Shown here in pieces: positions 1 to 7,066 of a stretch of 9,449 nucleotides of DNA. The stretch is taken from the NCBI GenBank assembly GCA_004376325.1, contig SOKC01000140.1:1-9449 (forward strand). Reading direction: 5' to 3'. Each line of letters opens with the position of its first letter. Within the stretch, counting starts at the first letter, position 1. The position numbers and the translations under genes are program-made. The stretch comes from Actinomycetota bacterium. GTDB lineage: Bacteria; Actinomycetota; Humimicrobiia; Humimicrobiales; Humimicrobiaceae. The notes under the pieces are model-generated. The model ran no database searches, had not been told where the DNA came from, and saw only the letters and a program-made list of their open reading frames with translations.

Positions 1-1
1 C

Positions 2-35
2 AATAAAAATAAAATCCCTATGGTATTTACCGGGA
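2..35 (-). terminator. Possible intrinsic terminator of lon
   Basis: Read on the minus strand, about 45 bases past the lon stop, TCCC/GGGA (32-35 with 15-18) encloses GGT/ACC (29-31 with 22-24) around a 4-base loop, with a 3-base bulge (19-21). A T-rich tract follows (TTTTATTTTTATT, plus positions 2-14). Position and layout fit a rho-independent terminator, but the stem is short and bulged, so this is only a candidate. Confidence 0.3.
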
Positions 36-80
36 AAAGACATTTCAGACACTGACCGGAGGGCTTTATTAAAAAGTAGT

Positions 81-2534
81 CTACTGTATAGTAGGAGTAA
101 ACCTAGGAGATTGTCTTATCTTTAATTCTTCATCAGGGATTTTTACACCTTTATCACCATGACTGTCTACCTTTGAAGGGTATCTTTCAAGGGTATGTTT
201 AATTACATCGTCGATATTTTCTACAAATTCCAGCTTTAGTCCTTTGAGTATGCCTTTAGGTACCTCATCAAGGTCCTTCCTGTTTTTTTCGGGCAGAACA
301 ACTTTCTTGAGTCCTGCTCTTTTTGCAGCAAGAAGTTTTTCTTTAAGTCCACCAATGGGAAGAACTCTACCCCTTAAAGTTATTTCTCCTGTCATACCTA
401 CATCTCTTATAACCGGTATTCCTGTAAATGCAGATACCAGAGAAGAGGTTATAGCCACGCCTGCTGATGGCCCGTCTTTAGGCACAGCTCCTGCAGGAAC
501 ATGAACATGTATATCGGATTTACTGAATAACCTGTCAGCTATTCCAAAGGCTTTTGCTCTTGAATGAATATAACTTATTGCTGCTTTTGCTGATTCCTGC
601 ATTACATCTCCCAGTTTCCCTGTAAGTATTAGTTCGCCGCTGCCCCCATAATAAGTGGATTCAATAAGCAGTATATCTCCGCCTGCTGGTGTATAGGCCA
701 GACCTGTGGCAACTCCCACTCTGTTTTTATCTTCGATTTCACTTGGAAAAATTTTTGAGACACCAAGGTAATTCCTTACTTTTTCAGTAGTTACATTCCT
801 GGGATATTTTTTCCTTTCAACTATTTCCCTTGCAATTTTTTTACAGATATTTGCTATCTCCCGCTCTAAATTTCTGACGCCGGCTTCTCTGGTATATTCC
901 TCAATTATTAGAGAAATGGCTTCACAAGTAAATTTGACATTATATTTTTCTATTCCCTGTTCTTTTAATTGCTTGGGGATCAGGAATTTTTCAGCTATAT
1001 GAATCTTTTCCTCAGAACTATAACCAGGTATTTCAATAGTCTCCATTCTGTCCCTAAGTGCCGGATGTATGGTGTCCAGTATATTAGCTGTTGTAATAAA
1101 CATTGTATTTGAAAGGTCAAATGGTACTTCAAGGTAATGATCCCTGAATGAATTGTTTTGATCCGGATCAAGTACTTCCAGTAATGCAGATGAAGGATCG
1201 CCTCTATAATCCATACCTACCTTATCAACCTCGTCCAGCATGAATACCGGATTATTTGTTCCCACTTGTGTAAGACCCTGGATAATCCTGCCTGGAAGCG
1301 CTCCTACATACGTTCTCCGGTGTCCTCTGATCTCAGCTTCATCTCTTATACCACCAATAGACATTCTTACAAATTTTCTTCCCAGAGACTTGGCTATAGA
1401 CTGCCCCAGAGAAGTCTTGCCAACACCTGGAGGTCCAACAAAACATAGTATGGGGCCTTTGGTTGATTTACCCTTTAATTTCCTGACAGCCAGATAATCC
1501 AGAATATGAGTTTTAACTTTTTCCAGATCGTAATGATCGCCATCCAATATTTTCTTTGCTTTTTTTAAATCCATAACATCTTTGGTCTTTTCAGACCAGG
1601 GAACGTCCAGCATCAATTCCACATAAGTCCTCACGTAAGAGTATTCCGGAGACATACTGGGAATGTTTTCCAGCCTTTCTATTTCTTTTAGTACTTTATC
1701 CCTAGCCTCTTTGGGCATTTTTTTCTTCTGCAATTTTTTCTCTAATTCCCTGGTCAGAGCCATAGACTCATCAAATTCGCCCAGTTCATTCTTAATCGCC
1801 TTAAGCTGCTGGCGGAGATAATATTCCCTCTGCGTTTTTCCTACTTCTTTTTGAACTTTATCTCTTATTTGAGACTGAACTTCAAACCTCTTAAGTTCTT
1901 CACCAAGGTATACTGTTAATTTTTTTAATCTTATTTTCAGGTTGCTTTCTTCAAGGATTTTCTGCTTCTGTTTGGTACTTGAAAGCAGATATGAAGCAAA
2001 TAAATCAGTCTGGATCTCAGGTTTGGAAATATTGGTTGCTGCCACTACAAAAGCTGTAGGCAGGGGGATACCCAGTTGAATAAACTTCTCAACTTGCATT
2101 CTAACAGTTGTATTAAGTTTTTCTGTTTCTTCATCTTCAATTAAAGGGATTTCTTCAAGCACTTCGGTTGCTACTCTGAAATAAGGTTCAGTTTGAGTAA
2201 AATATTTTATTTTTACCCGGGAAATTCCTTCAACGATGCACTTGGTCTCACTCTCTGATATATTAGCTACTTGCTTTATAGCGCAAGCAGTTCCTACATC
2301 ATATAGGTCATCTTTTTCTACCAGTTCTTTATTTTCTTCTTTCTGTGCTACCACTACCATGATATTGTGCTCTCTGGATGCACTTTTAACAGCTTCCAAA
2401 GACTTTTTTCTACCCACAACCAGTGGCGTAGCTAGAAAGGGGAATACCACACTATTTTTTAAGGATAGAAGAGGGAGCTCTTCCGGTATTTTTATTTTTT
2501 CTTTATTCTTGCTAAATCTTTTTTCTTCTGCCAT
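81..2534 (-). CDS. lon: ATP-dependent protease Lon (LonA type)
   Basis: Cytosolic AAA+ serine protease that unfolds and degrades damaged and regulatory proteins as a hexamer. The 817 residues show the full LonA order: N-terminal LON substrate-binding domain (about 19-215, beginning PLLSLKNSVVFP), a charged helical linker (about 215-310), the AAA+ module with Walker A GPPGVGKT at 367-374 and Walker B LDEVDK at 433-438 (D434, E435), then the protease domain. The catalytic dyad is intact: S690 in DGPSAG and K733 in GGLKEK, 43 residues apart as in E. coli Lon (S679/K722). The protein is about 30 residues longer than E. coli Lon because of a hydrophilic C-terminal tail (about 787-817). The ATG start has AGGAG (2546-2550) 11 bases upstream and the N-terminus fits the family. 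It is monocistronic as far as visible and divergent from the DUF89 gene. No CIRCE-type heat-shock element is seen upstream. Confidence 0.98.
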   Translation of the reverse strand: MAEEKRFSKNKEKIKIPEELPLLSLKNSVVFPFLATPLVVGRKKSLEAVKSASREHNIMVVVAQKEENKELVEKDDLYDVGTACAIKQVANISESETKCIVEGISRVKIKYFTQTEPYFRVATEVLEEIPLIEDEETEKLNTTVRMQVEKFIQLGIPLPTAFVVAATNISKPEIQTDLFASYLLSSTKQKQKILEESNLKIRLKKLTVYLGEELKRFEVQSQIRDKVQKEVGKTQREYYLRQQLKAIKNELGEFDESMALTRELEKKLQKKKMPKEARDKVLKEIERLENIPSMSPEYSYVRTYVELMLDVPWSEKTKDVMDLKKAKKILDGDHYDLEKVKTHILDYLAVRKLKGKSTKGPILCFVGPPGVGKTSLGQSIAKSLGRKFVRMSIGGIRDEAEIRGHRRTYVGALPGRIIQGLTQVGTNNPVFMLDEVDKVGMDYRGDPSSALLEVLDPDQNNSFRDHYLEVPFDLSNTMFITTANILDTIHPALRDRMETIEIPGYSSEEKIHIAEKFLIPKQLKEQGIEKYNVKFTCEAISLIIEEYTREAGVRNLEREIANICKKIAREIVERKKYPRNVTTEKVRNYLGVSKIFPSEIEDKNRVGVATGLAYTPAGGDILLIESTYYGGSGELILTGKLGDVMQESAKAAISYIHSRAKAFGIADRLFSKSDIHVHVPAGAVPKDGPSAGVAITSSLVSAFTGIPVIRDVGMTGEITLRGRVLPIGGLKEKLLAAKRAGLKKVVLPEKNRKDLDEVPKGILKGLKLEFVENIDDVIKHTLERYPSKVDSHGDKGVKIPDEELKIRQSPRFTPTIQ

Positions 2535-2667
2535 TATATTTTCAACTCCTATTTTTTAACTCTCTACATATATTTTACACCAATAAAAAAGTTTTTTTAT
2601 ATTATATTTTATTAATTCAGTTAACGTTCCTATAATAACATTTTGTAAAATAACTTTTTATCTTTTA

Positions 2668-2696
2668 ATTATAACAGAAATTTTCTAAAAATACAA
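2668..2696 (-). promoter_or_regulatory. Candidate lon promoter, extended -10
   Basis: On the minus strand TGTTATAAT (2668-2676) is a perfect extended -10 (TGn plus TATAAT). A weak -35, TTGTAT (2691-2696), lies 17 bases upstream. Transcription would begin near 2661, giving a leader of about 125 bases. The -35 matches poorly, which is tolerable for an extended -10 promoter. Confidence 0.45.
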
Positions 2697-2726
2697 AAAT
2701 TATTTTCGCAAATTGGTAAAATAATT

Positions 2727-2743
2727 TTTCACTTTTAGTGAAA
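2727..2743. repeat. Perfect 7-base inverted repeat between lon and the DUF89 gene
   Basis: TTTCACT (2727-2733) and AGTGAAA (2737-2743) are perfect inverted copies around a TTT centre. GGTA (2715-2718) and TACC (2747-2750) add a looser outer pair. It lies about 30 bases upstream of the lon -35 and about 80 bases upstream of the plus-strand -10, so it could be an operator. No regulator is identified. Confidence 0.4.
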
Positions 2744-2825
2744 TACTACCAGGATAGTTTACATATATCTATAATTAAAGTCAATATTTAAAAAATTTTC
2801 TTATTTTATTTTAAAGTGTTTACTA

Positions 2826-2831
2826 TATAAT
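2826..2831 (+). promoter_or_regulatory. Candidate -10 of the DUF89 gene
   Basis: TATAAT is a perfect -10 hexamer 35 bases upstream of the ATG. No good -35 is found at 16-18 bases upstream, so the assignment rests on the -10 and its position. Confidence 0.35.
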
Positions 2832-2866
2832 TTAAATTTATGCCAGGTAAAAAGTAAGGAGTTTTA

Positions 2867-3769
2867 ATGAAAACAGATTTAGAGTGTGTACCATGCATTA
2901 TAAAACAGACTATAAATACGCTAAAGATTAGTGGTTGTAGTAATAAACTTAGTAAAAAGGTTGTTTCAGAGCTGCTGCAAAAATTAGAGAATATAGATTA
3001 TGACCTGTCACCTGCTGCCAACTCAGATATTGGATACATTGTATTTAGAGAGGTAACGGGCATTAAAGATCCTTATTATGATTTAAAAAGAAAATATAAC
3101 AGGTTAGCTCTAGATATTTACCCAAAATTAGAGAAGGTGGTTGATTCTGTAAAAAATAAATTATATATGGCAGCGAAGGTTGCCATTGCAGGAAATGTAA
3201 TAGATTTTGGAATAGATATAAAAAAAGTAAATACATTGGATTTTAATAAAATTATACAGGATTTACAAAACATGCCGCTAGCAGTGGATAATTATGATAA
3301 GTTTAGGGAATCACTAAAGGATTCAATTAATATTTTATATATAACTGATAATGCAGGAGAGATAGTATTTGATAAAGTTTTCATAAAAGAATTGGTAAAG
3401 CTGGATAAGAAGGTGGTCCTTTCGGTTAAATCAAATCCAATAATTAATGACGCCACGCTGGAAGATGCAATTGAGGCAAAGTTTGATAGTTTAGCAAGAG
3501 TAATAGAAACTGGAAATAGCAATATTGGTATAAATATTAGTGATTCATCGGATGCTTTTTTAGAAGAATTTAAAAAAGCAGACCTGATAATCAGCAAAGG
3601 ACAGGGAAATTTTGAAACTCTTGATAAAACTGGCGCTAATATCTTCTTTTTACTTATGGCAAAATGTGAAAAGATTGCCAGAGAACTGGGAGTAAAACAT
3701 TCAGATATAGTATTTGCCGAAAGTAAAGCCCGGACTGGAAAAAGCAATGCAGTAAGTAAGAATCAGTAG
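2867..3769 (+). CDS. DUF89 / ARMT1-like metal-dependent phosphatase family protein
   Basis: Member of the DUF89 damage-control phosphatase superfamily, in which some members dephosphorylate harmful sugar or cofactor phosphates with a divalent metal; the substrate here is unknown. At 300 residues it has the layout of the short prokaryotic branch. Visible in order are an N-terminal CxxC (C7, C10) in ECVPCIIKQ, GNVIDFG (109-115), TDNAGEIVFD (160-169), KSNPIINDAT (188-197), KGQGNFE (244-250) and AKC (265-267). The Asp/Asn residues of the GNxxDF and DNAGE motifs are the expected metal and active-site region. The ATG follows AAGGAG (2856-2861) by 5 bases, a strong start. It is transcribed alone, and its TAG overlaps the end of the convergent metallopeptidase gene. 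The last 15 or so residues are polar and look unstructured. Family assignment is firm; function is inference. Confidence 0.9.
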   Translation: MKTDLECVPCIIKQTINTLKISGCSNKLSKKVVSELLQKLENIDYDLSPAANSDIGYIVFREVTGIKDPYYDLKRKYNRLALDIYPKLEKVVDSVKNKLYMAAKVAIAGNVIDFGIDIKKVNTLDFNKIIQDLQNMPLAVDNYDKFRESLKDSINILYITDNAGEIVFDKVFIKELVKLDKKVVLSVKSNPIINDATLEDAIEAKFDSLARVIETGNSNIGINISDSSDAFLEEFKKADLIISKGQGNFETLDKTGANIFFLLMAKCEKIARELGVKHSDIVFAESKARTGKSNAVSKNQ

Positions 3770-4125
3770 CCTAATCTCCTTAACTTTTTTTCATCAAGAC
3801 CGAAGTAATGCCCCAATTCATGTAAAATAACTTTTTTTATGTTTTTTTCTAATTCCTTATCACTGCGGCTTATTTCTTCCAATGATTTTTTGTAAATGGT
3901 TATTTTATCGGGTAATATGTTTCTTCTGCCTGCCCGTTTGGTGGCAGGAAGTCCTTGATAAAGACCAAGTGTGTATTTTGTGCTGACATTTTTTTTGTCT
4001 TTTAAAACCGCCCTTATATCCTTCTCTTCGATAACAATACTTAAATTCTTTATTTTATCCTTGAATTTATCAGGGAGATTTTTTAAAGTATTTAAAACTA
4101 TTGCCTCAAACTTTTCTTTTTCCAT
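3763..4125 (-). CDS. Metallopeptidase family protein, zincin_1-like
   Basis: Small putative zinc peptidase of the HExxHxxG type (resembling Pfam Zincin_1, PF06262). With the start chosen here it has 120 residues. The zinc motif HELGHYFGLDE lies near the C-terminus (H102, E103, H106), with acidic D111/E112 where metzincins carry a third ligand. The N-terminal part (KFEAIVLNTLKNLPDKF, then LSIVIEEKD) matches family pattern. No signal peptide or membrane segment is seen, so it is probably cytosolic. The frame stays open upstream to 4197, but those 24 residues (MFLLYFKHDN...) are AT-driven and unlike the family, so the ATG at 4123-4125 is preferred although it lacks a clear Shine-Dalgarno. Divergent from galT; its 3' end overlaps the DUF89 gene by 7 bases. 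Substrate unknown. Confidence 0.85.
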   Translation of the reverse strand: MEKEKFEAIVLNTLKNLPDKFKDKIKNLSIVIEEKDIRAVLKDKKNVSTKYTLGLYQGLPATKRAGRRNILPDKITIYKKSLEEISRSDKELEKNIKKVILHELGHYFGLDEKKLRRLGY

Positions 4126-4141
4126 TTTTTTTAAGATGAAA

Positions 4142-4164
4142 AATTGGTATATTAATACCGAATT
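4142..4164. repeat. Inverted repeat in the peptidase / galT divergent promoter region
   Basis: GGTAT (4146-4150) and ATACC (4155-4159) are perfect inverted copies around a 4-base centre, flanked by AATT on both sides (4142-4145 and 4161-4164, one base off register). It covers the -35 and spacer of the candidate galT promoter and lies just after the predicted start of the peptidase transcript, so one bound protein could affect both genes. This is a candidate operator with no known binder. Confidence 0.4.
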
Positions 4165-4172
4165 AATATTAT
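4144..4172 (+). promoter_or_regulatory. Candidate galT promoter
   Basis: TTGGTA (4144-4149) and TATTAT (4167-4172) are separated by 17 bases, matching sigma-70 consensus at 4 of 6 and 5 of 6 positions. Transcription would begin near 4179, giving a leader of about 50 bases. Confidence 0.45.
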
Positions 4173-4174
4173 CA
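4166..4174 (-). promoter_or_regulatory. Candidate -10 of the metallopeptidase gene
   Basis: On the minus strand TAATAT (4166-4171) is preceded by TGA, an extended -10 arrangement. No good -35 is found. It almost coincides with the galT -10 on the other strand, so the two promoters would compete for polymerase. Confidence 0.3.
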
Positions 4175-4229
4175 TGTTTAAAATATAACAAAAACAATTA
4201 TATATGAACAGTTAAGGGGGTAATTATAT

Positions 4230-5234
4230 ATGTCTATAATAAGGCAGGATTTATCAACCAAAGATTGGACTATATTTGCATTAGAAAGATCCAAAAGACC
4301 AAGCGATTTTAAAAAAGTAAAGGAGAATAAAGCTGTAAAGGAATATGAAAGAAATTGTCCTTTTTGTAAGGGGAATGAGCACATGACTCCAGAAGATATT
4401 TTAACGGTTAAAGATGGTAAGCAGTGGTTGGTAAGAGTGGTGCCAAATAAATTTCCGGCTCTGGAGCCAAAAGGAGATTGCAGATACAAAATTAACAGGC
4501 ATATAATCGGTCCTTACCTTAGCATCGATGGAGTAGGTAACCATGAAGTGATTATTGAATCTCCTGATCACGATGATAATCTATGCAATATGGAACTCTA
4601 TCAGGTTGAGAGGGTAATGCAGGTATATAGAAAAAGATTCATAGAGCTGAGTACTAATAAGGATTATCAGCTTATAGTTATTTTCAGGAATCATGGCAGA
4701 AGGGCAGGTACTTCATTGGAACACCCTCATTCACAACTTGTTGCTACACCATTTGTCCCGGGCTTTATCAGGGGTAAATTATATGAATCAGAAAGATATT
4801 ATGATGATTTCGGGAAATGTGTATATTGCGAGATGATGGCTTATGAGATAAAAGCCAGGAAAAGAGTTATCTTTGAAAATAAAGATTTCATTGCCTTTGC
4901 ACCTTATGCTTCTGTAGTCCCTTATAACATTTTGATTCTACCAAAAGAACACCAGGCTTGTTTTGCTCAAGTCTCAGAAAACAATGTCAAATATCTTGCA
5001 TCAATTTTAAGAACTGTACTCAGAAAACTTTATTATTTGCTGTGTGATCCTGATTATAATTATATAATAGATAGCACTCCTATTGATCAGGCAGGAAACA
5101 GACATTATCACTGGCATCTTGAAATACTTCCCAGACTTAGCACCAGAGCAGGATTTGAAATAGGTTCTGGAATCAATATAAATACTATTTTGCCTGAAAA
5201 GTGCGCAAAATTCTTAAGAGAAAATAATGTTTAA
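4230..5234 (+). CDS. galT: Galactose-1-phosphate uridylyltransferase (class I, HIT superfamily)
   Basis: Leloir-pathway enzyme exchanging UMP between UDP-glucose and galactose-1-phosphate through a uridylyl-histidine intermediate. The 334 residues carry both HIT-like halves. Zinc ligands correspond to E. coli C52, C55, H115 and H164: C43 and C46 in CPFC, H114 in SPDHD, and H165. The active site is HPHSQ (165-169), with H167 as nucleophile and N154 in the FRNHGRRAGTS stretch. A second CxxC (C197, C200, CVYC) opens the C-terminal half, which ends in HYHWHLEILPR (292-302). The ATG has AAGGGGG (4214-4220) 9 bases upstream. No galK, galE or sugar transporter is adjacent, so the nucleotide-sugar substrate is not confirmed by context; related members act as ADP-glucose or nucleoside-diphosphate-sugar phosphorylases. 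The family call is secure, galactose specificity less so. Confidence 0.9.
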   Translation: MSIIRQDLSTKDWTIFALERSKRPSDFKKVKENKAVKEYERNCPFCKGNEHMTPEDILTVKDGKQWLVRVVPNKFPALEPKGDCRYKINRHIIGPYLSIDGVGNHEVIIESPDHDDNLCNMELYQVERVMQVYRKRFIELSTNKDYQLIVIFRNHGRRAGTSLEHPHSQLVATPFVPGFIRGKLYESERYYDDFGKCVYCEMMAYEIKARKRVIFENKDFIAFAPYASVVPYNILILPKEHQACFAQVSENNVKYLASILRTVLRKLYYLLCDPDYNYIIDSTPIDQAGNRHYHWHLEILPRLSTRAGFEIGSGININTILPEKCAKFLRENNV

Positions 5235-5305
5235 TAAATACAGCAGTTTTATGTTTTTTTGTTATTGTTAATGATGCTATGGCAAAATATTGACAACAGA
5301 AACCC

Positions 5306-6778
5306 TTATGATATTGACCTAAAATGGATTCCTGCTAAAGAGAAACCAATTGCATAAGGGAAAAGAGACGGCCGCTTAAGAATGCTCCATAAAATTAATT
5401 TCCAGAAATAATGTCTTCCTCTTTGTTTAATTCCAAGCCACCAGATTGAACCAATCAATGCTCTTATATGGTATATGCGGATTTTTTGCTTTTTTCTATT
5501 AACTGGCTTATATTCTCTCAGGAGAGTTTTAATTCTCTCGTAGTAAGATTTAGGAGCATAAATTGTAGATAAAATTTTCTTGTGGCCATTTAGAAGTTTA
5601 TTTTTATCCATCTTCGGAATGAAATTCAAAACTGCAGTTTTTGTATTATCGCCTGTTGTCCTTTTAGTTAACCTATTTGTTTCTTTTAGCCTCTGATACA
5701 ACCTGGTTTTTGGCAATGCAGTAAGCAAACCGACCATAGCAGTGACAATTCCGCTTTTCTGGATAAATTCAATTTGGCGCTGGAAAATTGATACCTTATC
5801 GCTATCGAAACCAACAATAAAACCACCCTGAACTTCCATTCCGCTATTTTGAATTATTTTTACTGATTCTATCAGGTCTCTGTTTTTATTTTGAAACTTG
5901 CCACATTCTTCAAGGCCATCTGCATCAGGTGTTTCAATACCTATAAATACAGCTGTAAAGCCGGCTTCTACCATTAATTCCATGAGCTTTTTATCATCAG
6001 CCAGGTTAATTGAAACCTGGGTATTGAAGGTAAAGGGATGTTTTTTCTTTTTTTGCCATTCTATAATTGCGGGCATGTATTCTTTTTTGAGTATGGCTTT
6101 ATTTCCTATAAAATTATCATCAACAAAGAATACACCGGCACGCCAACCTCTCCTGTACAAAGCCTCCAATTCAGCAATTAATTGTTCCTTGCTTTTCATC
6201 CTGGGTAGTCTTCCGTTCAATTGTACTACATCACAGAATTCACAATTAAAAGGGCAGCCTCTGGATAATTGTACACACATTGAATTATAGTTATTAACGT
6301 TAATTAAATTCCAGTCAGGAATGGCAACTTCTTTAATATCAGGGAATCCGTTACTGGCGTACATTTTTTTAAGGGCACCGTTTTTTAGATCCTCAACGAT
6401 TGCTGGGAAGGTTTCCTCTACTTCTCCTAAAACAAGATGATCTACATCGGTGAATTCTTCCCAGCCTGTGGTAAAAAGAGCCCCTCCTGCTACGATAGGT
6501 TTCCCTAATTTTTTTACTTTATTTATTATCCTTCTAGCTGATTCTTTTTGCACAATCATTGCGCTTATAAAAATGTAATCTGCCCATTTAATATATTCAT
6601 CCTTTAATATGTCAGTGTTCATATCAACTAATCTTTTTTCCCAATCACTAGGAAGCATAGCTCCAACAGTTAATAGTCCCAGAGGAGGGAATGAAGCTTT
6701 TTTACCCAATATTCTTAAAACTCTTTTAAAACTCCAGAAAGTTTCTTCGTAATCTGGGTAGACAAGTAAAATTTTCAC
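5306..6778 (-). CDS. B12-binding radical SAM protein, HpnP-like (DUF4070)
   Basis: Cobalamin-dependent radical SAM enzyme, probably a C-methylase. The 490 residues show an N-terminal B12-binding Rossmann-like domain (about 1-145, with the family-typical FPPLGLLTVGAMLP at 30-43 and GGALFT at 98-103), the radical SAM [4Fe-4S] motif CxxxCxxC (C175, C179, C182 in SRGCPFNCEFCDV), and a TIM-barrel continuation with FFVDDNFIGN (217-226), FIGIETPD (278-285) and QGGFIVGFDSD (317-327). A DUF4070-type region follows (about 340-430), and then a basic, hydrophobic tail (about 436-485). From memory the whole length follows HpnP, the hopanoid C-2 methylase, but no squalene-hopene cyclase or other hopanoid gene is in the window, so the substrate is open. 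The start is GTG (6776-6778) with only a weak GAGAAG-like site upstream; MKILLVYPD is the usual N-terminus. Convergent with galT. Confidence 0.88.
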   Translation of the reverse strand: MKILLVYPDYEETFWSFKRVLRILGKKASFPPLGLLTVGAMLPSDWEKRLVDMNTDILKDEYIKWADYIFISAMIVQKESARRIINKVKKLGKPIVAGGALFTTGWEEFTDVDHLVLGEVEETFPAIVEDLKNGALKKMYASNGFPDIKEVAIPDWNLINVNNYNSMCVQLSRGCPFNCEFCDVVQLNGRLPRMKSKEQLIAELEALYRRGWRAGVFFVDDNFIGNKAILKKEYMPAIIEWQKKKKHPFTFNTQVSINLADDKKLMELMVEAGFTAVFIGIETPDADGLEECGKFQNKNRDLIESVKIIQNSGMEVQGGFIVGFDSDKVSIFQRQIEFIQKSGIVTAMVGLLTALPKTRLYQRLKETNRLTKRTTGDNTKTAVLNFIPKMDKNKLLNGHKKILSTIYAPKSYYERIKTLLREYKPVNRKKQKIRIYHIRALIGSIWWLGIKQRGRHYFWKLILWSILKRPSLFPYAIGFSLAGIHFRSIS

Positions 6779-7066
6779 TTTAGATCTTCTCTTTTCTATT
6801 TTAATCCTTAATATTTCTAATTAAAATTTATGCCATTCTGACAGAATATACAACTAATGTAAAATATTAGTTTATACCTGCTTTTAAATTAGCTTATTAT
6901 GTTATAAACGATATCCACGGATTTAAGTTACAAAATATTTTAATAAAGAGGCTTTAAGTTTAATTTTGAGTGTAATAAATTTGCCAAGCAATAGTTCAAA
7001 TGAATATAATCATTAATTCTGATTCCAAGCCTATTCATTTTTATAAAAGCTCATTGGGGATAAGAG
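6779..7066. other. Intergenic region between the radical SAM and flavin reductase genes
   Basis: 288 AT-rich bases between two minus-strand genes. The gap makes co-transcription unlikely, so a promoter for the radical SAM gene is expected here. The best pair read on the minus strand is TTTACA, 17 bases, CAGAAT, which is weak at the -10. Two inverted repeats (6835-6847, 6852-6872) lie in that area. No terminator for the flavin reductase gene and no small coding frame were found. Confidence 0.5.
6835..6872. repeat. Two adjacent inverted repeats upstream of the radical SAM gene
   Basis: ATTCTG (6835-6840) and CAGAAT (6842-6847) pair perfectly around one base. AACTAAT (6852-6858) and ATTAGTT (6866-6872) pair perfectly around seven bases. 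They lie about 55-95 bases upstream of the GTG start, where promoter and operator elements are expected. They may be operators or short RNA hairpins; short AT-rich repeats also arise by chance. Confidence 0.35.

Larger units (their letters stand above)
2535..2866. other. Divergent AT-rich intergenic region, lon / DUF89 gene
   Basis: 332 bases without a convincing coding frame on either strand. It holds the candidate lon promoter (2668-2696, minus), a perfect -10 hexamer for the plus-strand gene (2826-2831), a 17-base inverted repeat (2727-2743), and an A/T-only hairpin in the lon leader (ATAAAAAA 2583-2590 against TTTTTTAT 2593-2600). No RNA gene or riboswitch is recognised. Confidence 0.7.

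Noticed and set aside
2834..2845. AAATTTATGCCA occurs at 2834-2845 and 6824-6835, and its core TTTATGCCA inverted at 7848-7856, all intergenic; considered as a shared regulatory site.
   Set aside because: In AT-rich DNA of this length, several chance 12-base matches are expected over both strands, and the copies sit at different places relative to the genes.
3292..3747. A 151-codon open frame on the minus strand inside the DUF89 gene.
   Set aside because: It is antisense to a clearly conserved protein, has low-complexity Ser/Ile/Leu content and matches nothing recognisable. Similar frames inside lon (244-504, 1240-1497, 2236-2559), galT and the radical SAM gene were rejected for the same reason.
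4126..4197. The 24-residue N-terminal extension of the metallopeptidase frame starting at 4197.
   Set aside because: It spans the predicted promoter and palindrome, has no ribosome binding site and is unlike the family N-terminus.
5290..5295. TTGACA in the galT / radical SAM convergent gap considered as a promoter.
   Set aside because: No -10 hexamer follows at 16-18 bases, and no plus-strand gene starts downstream.
5235..5305. The 71-base convergent gap between galT and the radical SAM gene, examined for a bidirectional terminator.
   Set aside because: No stable hairpin was found on either strand, only a T-run without a stem.
7008..7024. AATCA/TGATT hairpin downstream of the flavin reductase gene considered as a terminator.
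   Set aside because: The 5-base stem has one G-C pair per arm and no T-run follows on the minus strand.
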